The position numbers and the translations under genes were made by a program. A stretch of 64,000 nucleotides of DNA, taken from assembly GCA_013816485.1 (NCBI GenBank), contig JACDEI010000006.1, forward strand, positions 1,139-65,138. The letters run 5' to 3'. Under the pieces are notes generated by a model. That model searched no databases. It saw only the letters and a list, made by a program, of their open reading frames with translations, and was not told the DNA's origin. Below, piece after piece: positions 5,864 to 11,492 of the stretch (its first letter is position 1; the number at the start of each line of letters is the position of its first letter). This DNA is from Planctomycetota bacterium (GTDB taxonomy: Bacteria; Planctomycetota; UBA11346).

Positions 5864-5939
5864 TGCGGGTTCACCGGAGATGGATCCGGACCGGCCTCAT
5901 AAGCCGACCAGGCTGGATCGTTACCAGCACCCGCAACCA
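5864..5939 (+). tRNA. tRNA with CAT anticodon (Met or Ile2), aberrant T-loop
   Basis: Perfect acceptor TGCGGGT/ACCCGCA, discriminator A and CCA encoded. Anticodon loop CTCATAA (CAT) on a stem with one outer mismatch. The T-stem GCTGG/CCAGC is perfect but the loop is ATCGTTA instead of TTCRANT. Base pair T1-A72 and the lack of three G-C pairs in the anticodon stem argue against an initiator tRNA. Elongator Met and lysidine-modified Ile2 cannot be separated here. Confidence 0.8.
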
Positions 5940-5976
5940 CCTCATCGTTTACTCACCCCTCTCCAGGAGATTTCCC

Positions 5977-6192
5977 GTGTTCATTCCCATCCCCCTCCCA
6001 CGCGGCGTGTCGCTACGCGACGCCAAGCGCCTGCGGTCACACGCAGACTGGTATCTGCGCGAAGCCGCGCGCCATGGCCCCGGTTATGGTTCCAAGCGCT
6101 TCGAACGGCAGCGCCAGCGCCGTCTACGCTACATACACACGGTCGCATCCGCGACCGCGCGTATCGGCTCGGCCTTACGAAGTCACCTTTAG
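5977..6192 (+). CDS. Possible 71-aa basic protein
   Basis: Start GTG at 5977 with AGGAGA seven bases upstream. The product is rich in Arg (VSLRDAKRLRSHADWYLRE, then KRFERQRQRRLRYIHT) and looks helical, as a small RNA-binding protein might; no family recognised. Its last 13 codons overlap the 5' strand of the tRNA-Leu(TAG) candidate at 6155, which argues against one or the other being intact. Real but unusual, or spurious; coding potential is moderate only. Confidence 0.35.
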   Translation: MFIPIPLPRGVSLRDAKRLRSHADWYLREAARHGPGYGSKRFERQRQRRLRYIHTVASATARIGSALRSHL

Positions 6193-6251
6193 GTGATAAG
6201 CCGTAGAAACCGTAATGGTCAATGCGGGTCCGAATCCCGTCGCGCGGACCA
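6155..6251 (+). tRNA. tRNA-Leu(TAG), irregular
   Basis: Perfect acceptor CCGCGCG/CGCGCGG, discriminator A, CCA encoded. The variable arm (ACC-GTAAT-GGT) and T-arm GCGGG-TCCGAAT-CCCGT resemble those of tRNA-Leu(CAA) at 7911. Loop TTTAGGT is that of bacterial Leu(TAG), but its stem TCACC/GATAA has two C.A mismatches, and the segment can instead fold as TCACC-TTTA-GGTGA. Probably a Leu tRNA that is decayed or needs an unusual fold. Confidence 0.55.
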
Positions 6252-6252
6252 C

Positions 6253-6369
6253 GCTGTCGTCCCCTTCGGGGAGGCTTCGCACTAGCTCAATCGGCAGAGC
6301 GCCGCTTTCGTAAAGCGGAGGTCGCAGGTAAGTGGCCTGTCGTCAGGCCATCAACTCCTGCCGACAGCA
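6253..6369 (+). tRNA. tRNA-Thr(CGT) with two inserts
   Basis: Perfect acceptor GCTGTCG/CGACAGC, anticodon stem CCGCT/AGCGG with loop TTCGTAA (CGT), T-stem GCAGG/CCTGC. The first insert of about 23 nt (6260-6282), containing CCC-TTCG-GGG, separates the acceptor strand from TA-GCTC of the D arm. The second is the 21-nt T-loop insert (6330-6350), identical to those in Pro(CGG) and Gly(TCC); without it the loop is TTCAACT. CCA is not encoded. All stems remain perfect, which argues against simple decay. Confidence 0.83.
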
Positions 6370-6399
6370 CTCGTCATCACACCAACCCAGGAGGCCGTA

Positions 6400-6724
6400 T
6401 GGCACGCCACGATCACGACGAACCCTGCTTTCGAAACCACCAGCAAACGCCGTAAGGGCTTCCCATCCGAGACCCATGTGAAGCGCGGCCTGCGCATCGT
6501 CCGGGGGTGCAAAAGACCTGCTGGAGAAACTCGGCCGGAATGATCCATGCCCCTGTGGATCGTGGCGCCGCTTCAAGGACTGCTGCCTGCACAGCGGCCG
6601 TTTCGACGGTGCGAACCGTCAGCACTTTTTTCAGAGACTAGACGTCCGCCTCAGGGAAATCCTGAGGAACTCTGAAACCCGGAGGCGATCGCCAACCGAT
6701 CGCCTCCGGGTGGATGCGATTTGA
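6400..6724 (+). pseudogene. Frameshifted SEC-C motif protein
   Basis: ATG 6400 follows AGGAGG and opens [11 protein letters not shown], but this frame stops after 18 codons. A second frame continues with [19 protein letters not shown] and LRIVRG, and a third with [18 protein letters not shown] then [15 protein letters not shown], which is a clear SEC-C zinc motif (CPCGS..RFKDCC). Two shifts are needed to join them, so this looks like a broken small SEC-C protein. An intact SEC-C gene is at 14307. Sequencing error or programmed frameshifting would be alternatives. Confidence 0.6.
6678..6710 (+). terminator. Strong hairpin, terminator-like
   Basis: Arms CCCGGAGGCGATCG and complement (14 bp, perfect) around CCAAC, without a U-tract. 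A smaller hairpin CCTCAGG/CCTGAGG lies at 6651-6667. May end the SEC-C transcript or be a processing structure. Confidence 0.45.
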
Positions 6725-6758
6725 CGTGCAGGCTGAAGCCTGCGGTCCCAGGTTTCCT

Positions 6759-6829
6759 GCCCCTGTAGCTCAAGTGCAGAACACCGGCTCTGTAACCCGG
6801 CGGTGGAGGTGCGACTCCTCCCGGGGGCT
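6759..6829 (+). tRNA. tRNA-Thr(TGT), irregular
   Basis: Acceptor GCCCCTG/CGGGGGC, T-arm GGAGG/CCTCC with loop TGCGACT. Anticodon loop read as TCTGTAA (TGT) on CCGGC/CCCGG with a C.C mismatch next to the loop; base 33 would then be C instead of T. The D-stem has one mismatch. Anticodon assignment is the best of the alternatives tried, but not certain. Confidence 0.65.
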
Positions 6830-6837
6830 CTTTTCAT

Positions 6838-6911
6838 CGGCGTCTTGCTCAATGGTAGAGCCGCTGGCTTACATCCAGCAGACGGTGGTTCGATTCCATC
6901 GACGCCGACCA
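6838..6911 (+). tRNA. tRNA-Val(TAC)
   Basis: Perfect acceptor CGGCGTC/GACGCCG, anticodon stem GCTGG/CCAGC with loop CTTACAT (TAC), T-arm GGTGG/CCATC with TTCGATT, CCA encoded. Confidence 0.93.
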
Positions 6912-6918
6912 ATTTCCC

Positions 6919-7078
6919 GTCCGTGTGGCTCAATGGCAGAGCGCTTCGTTGGTAACGAAGCGGCTGCCCCGGCTCGCTGAGCTCGCCGGACTGCGCTCGG
7001 CACGGACAGCACGCAGGTGCTGTCCTATCGGCCTTCGGCCGATGCCGTGCTCGGGTTCGATTCCACCCATGGGCACCA
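6919..7078 (+). tRNA. tRNA-Thr(GGT) with structured insert, T-stem broken
   Basis: Acceptor GTCCGTG/CATGGGC (two wobbles), D-stem GCTC/GAGC, anticodon stem CTTCG/CGAAG with loop TTGGTAA (GGT), CCA encoded. From about 6967 to 7055 it carries the same type of insert as tRNA-Gly(GCC): GGACAGCAC/GTGCTGTCC and ATCGGCC/GGCCGAT under GCAC/GTGC. The 3' T-stem strand CCACC has no complementary 5' strand beside the insert, so unlike the Gly gene the T-stem cannot form as written. Possibly non-functional. Confidence 0.7.
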
Positions 7079-7133
7079 CGTCTCTCTTCTCTCTGCATTC
7101 CTTCACCCCTCACCCCATCCCAAGGAGGATCTC

Positions 7134-7676
7134 ATGTCACGCTGCCTGGTGCTCAACGCCAGCTATGAATACCTGTCGATCGCCGATCGTTGGATCGACG
7201 CACTTACCCTGGTGCTGAGTAAGAAGGCCACGCCGATCGAGGAGTATCCCGAGGTCGTACGCAGCCAGCGCGAGGATTTTCGTCTGCCGGCCGTGGTGGT
7301 GATGAACCGCTACGTGAAGACCCGGCGCAAAGTCCGCCTGTGGATCGTGCCGACGCGCAAACTGGTATTCAGCCGTGACGGATTTCGCTGCCAGTACTGC
7401 GGCACCGGCGTCAATATGAAGACCGGCACGCGTGACCACGTGCAACCGTTGTCGCGTGGTGGTCCAGACGTGCTGGCCAACGTCGTGACCGCGTGCCGTG
7501 ACTGCAACGGCCGCAAGGACGACCGCACGCCGGATGAGGCCGGCATGAAACTGCTCAGCCAGCCGCGTTCGCTGACTGAGTCGGAGAAGATCCAGTGTCT
7601 GCTGAAAACCTGCCGGACCAAGGAACGAGACACGTGGCTGGAATGTCTGACGCGCATCGGCGTACGACTTGGATGA
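7134..7676 (+). CDS. HNH endonuclease family protein
   Basis: 180 aa. The start is fixed by AAGGAGG seven bases before ATG 7134; an upstream in-frame extension runs through tRNA-Thr and is spurious. The C-terminal half has the HNH fold signature: FSRDGFRCQYCG (first CxxC), RDHVQPLSRGG (catalytic DH) and ACRDCNGRKDDRTP (second CxxC plus N). This family of short HNH proteins is common in bacteria and its cellular role is usually unknown. Its place inside a tRNA array whose members carry inserts at one site suggests it could cut tRNA-gene DNA as a homing-type nuclease, but that is inference; it could equally be an unrelated resident gene. Confidence 0.9.
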   Translation: MSRCLVLNASYEYLSIADRWIDALTLVLSKKATPIEEYPEVVRSQREDFRLPAVVVMNRYVKTRRKVRLWIVPTRKLVFSRDGFRCQYCGTGVNMKTGTRDHVQPLSRGGPDVLANVVTACRDCNGRKDDRTPDEAGMKLLSQPRSLTESEKIQCLLKTCRTKERDTWLECLTRIGVRLG

Positions 7677-7683
7677 TTGGACC

Positions 7684-7718
7684 TGCCTCCGGATCACTCC
7701 GGTGGCGGGGGCTTTTCT
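7684..7718 (+). terminator. Terminator-like hairpin after the HNH gene
   Basis: CCTCCGG/CCGGTGG hairpin followed by CGGGGGCTTTTCT, eight bases past the HNH stop. Moderate strength. Confidence 0.5.
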
Positions 7719-7741
7719 GCTACGTGAACATGACAACTGGA

Positions 7742-7852
7742 ATCGAACAGGAGGCGCGGAGACGCGGAGCTCAGATGAGGTTCGACCTCTCACTGAAACG
7801 CCACACGGCCTCGCCTCTTCCGAACTCCGCGTCTCCGCGCCTCCTGTTCGAT
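7742..7852. repeat. Long inverted repeat with 28-bp perfect arms
   Basis: Arms at 7742-7769 and 7825-7852 are perfect complements; the left arm contains GGAGGCGCGGAGACGCGGAG. The 55-bp centre has no gene. It could form a large cruciform or a transcript hairpin. Confidence 0.85.
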
Positions 7853-7910
7853 CGGATTTACTGGATGGGATTTTCCGCTTCCGATGGCGAGAACGTATTT
7901 TTCATCACGT

Positions 7911-7996
7911 GCGCTGGTGGTGGAACTGGCAGACATGGCGGGCTCAAACCCCGTCGACCGTCAAGGTCATTGCGGGTCTGAATCCCGCCCGGCGCA
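7911..7996 (+). tRNA. tRNA-Leu(CAA)
   Basis: Acceptor GCGCTGG/CCGGCGC, anticodon stem GCGGG/CCCGT with loop CTCAAAC (CAA), long variable arm GACC-GTCAA-GGTC, T-arm GCGGG/CCCGC with loop TCTGAAT (not TTCGAAT). Discriminator A, no CCA. Confidence 0.88.
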
Positions 7997-8142
7997 GCAG
8001 GTGTGGGTAGAGGAACTGGCAGACTCGTCTAGCTCAGTACCAGGAGTGGCGAAAGCTTGATGTGGGTAAGTGGGCAAGTGGGCAAGTGGGCAAGTGGGCA
8101 AGTGGCCTGTCCTCAGGCCAGCGACTCCATCTGCTTCGACCA
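7997..8142 (+). tRNA. tRNA-Leu(CAG) with expanded T-loop insert
   Basis: Starts on the base after tRNA-Leu(CAA). Acceptor GCAGGTG pairs with CATCTGC (8128-8134); alternatively the end is TGCTTCG-A-CCA (8132-8142). Anticodon loop CTCAGTA (CAG), stem with one A.C mismatch. After GTGGG-T (8062-8067) come four tandem AAGTGGGC units (8068-8099), then the 21-nt insert (8100-8120, loop TCCT instead of TCGT), then GCGACT. The T-stem 3' strand fits poorly in either reading, so the gene may be damaged. Confidence 0.6.
8068..8099 (+). repeat. Tandem repeat AAGTGGGC x4
   Basis: Four perfect 8-bp units directly before the 21-nt T-loop insert of tRNA-Leu(CAG), whose own first bases AAGTGG match the unit. 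Suggests slippage or template switching at the insert edge. Confidence 0.95.
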
Positions 8143-8187
8143 GACTCTATCCGACTACATGAACGACCATCGGTTGACGCATGACGC

Positions 8188-8844
8188 ATGATGCCCGAAC
8201 TGCTCCCTGCGAATCGGGCTTGCCGGATCCGCGGCCTATCCATCGTTACTGACATGGGTCTGCTGTGGTGGCGTCAGAAAAAACCGGCCGAGAAGGCGAA
8301 ACTCCCCGGGCCGCGGATCGATCGGGATGCCGTGGTGGGCGCTCTCCGCGCGAACGATTTCATTTTTCATGCCGGTACACCGCGATGCCATGATTCCGGC
8401 TGGCATGGCATCCTGCTCAATGCACCTCGACGCATTATTGTCCGACCACAGCCCAGAGATCCCATGTTTGGTGATGACGCTCCTCGTGCGCTGATCTGGG
8501 GCCATTGCCTGTTCCCCGATCGCCCGGGAGAAGGACACAGCGATTACCGCACGGACATCACCTTGGTCGCGGTGGAGATCACCAAGGGCCAGGTCTACCG
8601 TGGCCGCGTCACCGAACGCCCAACGTTCGGCTCAGTCCACTGTTTCATTAATCCCCAACGACCAGCGCTTCCGGCAGATTCAGCCACGGGTCGCCTCACC
8701 TCCTCGGGAGGACCTTTCAACCCCAACCTCCTGGCCATCTGTGGCCTCCCATGCACCGATGCAGACTATGAGATCTTCGCCTTGTTGGGCACGTGGCGGT
8801 CGAATGTGATCGACGTGTCATTGCGGTTCGAACTCGGCAACTGA
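8188..8844 (+). CDS. Hypothetical protein
   Basis: Up to 218 aa; the start is uncertain. ATG 8188 gives an N-terminus of poor quality, while ATG 8254 (MGLLWWRQKKPAEKA) gives a better one of 196 aa; neither has a clear Shine-Dalgarno site. No signal peptide, membrane segment or known motif seen. The middle contains WGHCLFPDRPGEGHSDYRTD and VAVEITKGQVYRGRV, giving a mixed alpha/beta look. First protein gene downstream of the tRNA array and on its strand. I do not recognise the family. Confidence 0.6.
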   Translation: MMPELLPANRACRIRGLSIVTDMGLLWWRQKKPAEKAKLPGPRIDRDAVVGALRANDFIFHAGTPRCHDSGWHGILLNAPRRIIVRPQPRDPMFGDDAPRALIWGHCLFPDRPGEGHSDYRTDITLVAVEITKGQVYRGRVTERPTFGSVHCFINPQRPALPADSATGRLTSSGGPFNPNLLAICGLPCTDADYEIFALLGTWRSNVIDVSLRFELGN

Positions 8845-8908
8845 GGTCTTGCCGGCTGTGAACATCGCTCGATAGCTGGTCCCCACATAATCAGTCCAGG
8901 AACATTGC

Positions 8909-10441
8909 ATGACCCGTCGCCTGTTTGTCATTGCCCTCATTTTTCTGACCAGTGGCTACTCGATCGCCAGCGATGCTCCTGCGCTCCTGCGTAGCACCCC
9001 GGAAAAACAGGGCATCGCCTCATCCGCGATCCTCTCCTTCGTCCAGACGGTGGATCAGGACATCGACGGCATGCACAGCTTCATGCTGCTGCGCCATGGC
9101 CACGTGGTCGCAGAGTGTTGGTGGAAACCGTACGACAGCGAGACGCCGCATATTTTCTTTTCGCTGAGCAAGAGTTTCACCTCCACGGCGGTCGGTATCG
9201 CCATCGCCGAGGGCAAGCTCAGCCTGGACGACGAAGTGCTCAAGGCGTTCCCTGGTGAAGCACCGGCAGAGCCGTCGGCGAATCTGAAAGCGATGCGTCT
9301 GCGCGATCTGCTGCGCATGCAGGCGGGACATGAAAAAGAGCTTTCGTTCTGGAAGGAAGTCGGCGGCGAGAATGGCGACTCCTGGACCAAGCGCTTCCTG
9401 GCGCATCCGGTGACCTTCAAGCCGGGCACGCGATTTCTCTACAACACGCCGGCGACCTTCATGGCCGGCGCGATGGTGAAGCAGGCGACCGGCGAGGACA
9501 TCCTCGACTACCTCACGCCGCGCCTGTTCGCCCCCATCGGCTTCAAGAGCCCGACGTGGGTGAAGAATCCCCAGGGTCTGTCGGTCGGCGGTTATGGCTT
9601 GATGGGCCGCACCGAGGACATCGCGCGCTTCGGGCAACTGTTGTTGCAGCGGGGCATGTGGAACGGCAAACAGCTCGTGCCGGCGGCGTGGGTCGATGAG
9701 GCGACCGCGCTGCAGACCAGCAACGGCAGCAATCCGGCGAGCGATTGGGACCAAGGCTACGGTTACCAATTCTGGCGTTGCCAGCACGGTGCCTACCGCG
9801 GCGACGGCGCCTTCGGCCAGTACTGCATCGTCATGCCCAAGCAGGACGTGGTGATCGCCATCACCGGCGGCCTGTCGAACATGCAGGCGGTGCTGAATCA
9901 GGTGTGGGACAAGCTGCTGCCGGCGATGCAGCAGGACGCGTTGGCAGAGGACGCCGCCGGTGCCAAGGCGCTGACAACCAAGCTCGCCGCGCTCACCATG
10001 CGTATGCCGATGGGCCAGGCGACTTCGCCCATCGCCGCGAGCATCTCCGGCATGCGTTTCCCGTTCACTGAGAACGAACGCGGCATCACCGCCCTCGGCC
10101 TCGATACGTCGACCCAGCCACCGGCTCTGCTGGTGCGTACCGCCGCGGGCGAGACGCGCATGCCAGTGCCCTTCGGTTCATGGAGCGCTCCTGCGCCCGG
10201 CTTCACCAACCACCTCGAACGCTCGCTGAGCGTGCCAGCGAATCCGACGGTGTCGGCCAGCGGCGCGTGGACCGCGGACGACACCTTCACCATCAAGCTG
10301 GTGCTGAACCAGACGACCTTCTCTTCGACGCTGAATCTGAAGTTCGCTGCTCAGAAGCTGACGTTCAGTTCGAAGCACAACGTCAACTTCGGACCGACGG
10401 CGATGCCGGAGTTGGTCGGGCAGATTCCGCCGACGCGGTGA
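8909..10441 (+). CDS. Serine hydrolase, beta-lactamase/class C penicillin-binding fold
   Basis: 510 aa with a signal peptide (residues 1-20, MTRRLFVIALIFLTSGYSIA), so probably exported. The N-terminal 340 residues match the beta-lactamase-like serine hydrolase family: SLSK at 85-88 gives the SxxK nucleophile and general base, and FLYNT at 176-180 sits where the YxN motif is expected. The remaining 170 residues form a separate beta-rich tail typical of secreted esterase or peptidase members. Substrate unknown. Convergent with the isomerase gene, 13 bp from its stop. Confidence 0.85.
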   Translation: MTRRLFVIALIFLTSGYSIASDAPALLRSTPEKQGIASSAILSFVQTVDQDIDGMHSFMLLRHGHVVAECWWKPYDSETPHIFFSLSKSFTSTAVGIAIAEGKLSLDDEVLKAFPGEAPAEPSANLKAMRLRDLLRMQAGHEKELSFWKEVGGENGDSWTKRFLAHPVTFKPGTRFLYNTPATFMAGAMVKQATGEDILDYLTPRLFAPIGFKSPTWVKNPQGLSVGGYGLMGRTEDIARFGQLLLQRGMWNGKQLVPAAWVDEATALQTSNGSNPASDWDQGYGYQFWRCQHGAYRGDGAFGQYCIVMPKQDVVIAITGGLSNMQAVLNQVWDKLLPAMQQDALAEDAAGAKALTTKLAALTMRMPMGQATSPIAASISGMRFPFTENERGITALGLDTSTQPPALLVRTAAGETRMPVPFGSWSAPAPGFTNHLERSLSVPANPTVSASGAWTADDTFTIKLVLNQTTFSSTLNLKFAAQKLTFSSKHNVNFGPTAMPELVGQIPPTR

Positions 10442-10454
10442 AAGCGCGCCGGCA

Positions 10455-11381
10455 TTATCCGGCGATCGCCGTCTTCAGCTTCGCCAGTTCACGCGGGATC
10501 GCCGTCCATGGATCCTCGTCCTCCTCGTATTCAAGGGTGACGAAGCCCTGGTAGTTGGCCTGTCGCAGGATCGCAGTCAACCGCGCGTAATCCGCGGGTT
10601 CGCTGGCGGCTGCACCGGCACGTTTGATCGTCGCCTTCACTTGGACATTTACCGCGTACGGCGCACAGCGCGCGAAGTCGGCGTAGGGATCAGCGGTGTG
10701 GAAGTTACCGCCGTCGAGGTTGATGCCGAGCCACGGGCTGTCGACCGCGTGCACGATGGCGAGCAGGCCATCGGCGTCGGCGGTCGGGCCACCGTGATTC
10801 TCCAGGCCGAGCATGATGCCGTTCAGGCCCGCGTAGCCGGCGCACTCGACCAAGCCCTCGACCGCCAACGAACGGGCGGTGGCGGCGTCCATGTCCTTGG
10901 GTGGTTTGCCGGCGAAGACACGGATGTGCGGCGCGCCCAGACGCACCGCGTGATCGATCCACTGCTTGGTTGTGCTGATTTCAGCGGCACGGTCCTCCTT
11001 GGTGCCGCTGATGAAGTCGTTGCCGATGGCGGTGCCGCAGATGGCAACACCACGCAGGAAGGCATGCCGGCGCAGGCGCGGCAGCACATCACCAGTCAGG
11101 TCCTTGGGCAGGAAGTAGCTGGTCAGTTCCGCACCAGCGACACCGATCTCCGCACACCAATCGATGAAACCGGCGAGGTCGATGCCTTTTTCGGCCGGCA
11201 CCGGCGCGCTGCGCTTCTGGATGTCGCCGAGGAAGAATTTGCGCAGCGAGTACGCGGCCAGACCGAGCTGAAACCGTGGTGGTCCGGTGCGCGTGAACGG
11301 TTCGATCGCACCAGCGATGCCGGACAATAGGAGCGGCGACAGCGCAGCAGTGGCGAGTAGACGACGGCGAGACCAGGACAT
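10455..11381 (-). CDS. Secreted sugar phosphate isomerase/epimerase (xylose isomerase-like TIM barrel)
   Basis: 308 aa from ATG 11381, chosen because GGAGGA precedes it at the right spacing and because the protein then opens with a twin-arginine signal (MSWSRRRLLATAALSPLLL). The mature part follows the AP endonuclease family 2/xylose isomerase-like barrel: FIDWCAEIGVAGAEL, GLENHGG (metal-ligand Glu-Asn-His), LGINLDGGNFH, VQVKA and VTLEYEEDEDP. Such exported isomerases are common in Planctomycetota sugar catabolism. Exact substrate cannot be stated. Confidence 0.87.
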   Translation of the reverse strand: MSWSRRRLLATAALSPLLLSGIAGAIEPFTRTGPPRFQLGLAAYSLRKFFLGDIQKRSAPVPAEKGIDLAGFIDWCAEIGVAGAELTSYFLPKDLTGDVLPRLRRHAFLRGVAICGTAIGNDFISGTKEDRAAEISTTKQWIDHAVRLGAPHIRVFAGKPPKDMDAATARSLAVEGLVECAGYAGLNGIMLGLENHGGPTADADGLLAIVHAVDSPWLGINLDGGNFHTADPYADFARCAPYAVNVQVKATIKRAGAAASEPADYARLTAILRQANYQGFVTLEYEEDEDPWTAIPRELAKLKTAIAG

Positions 11382-11492
11382 GGCGGATTCCTCCGGAATG
11401 GCCAGCACATGCTGGCCGTGACAACTGTACCGCCAACGACGCAACTACGTTGGCAGGATCGGCGAGTCACGGCGTCGCGCGCTCACCACCAT

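Noticed and set aside
5166-7078. Group I or II introns in the tRNAs
   Set aside because: Inserts are 21 or about 84 nt, far too short for a catalytic intron core, and not in the anticodon loop.
1317-8142. Prophage origin of the tRNA array
   Set aside because: No integrase, capsid, portal, terminase or lysis genes; flanking genes are ordinary chromosomal ones. A phage source of individual tRNAs cannot be excluded.
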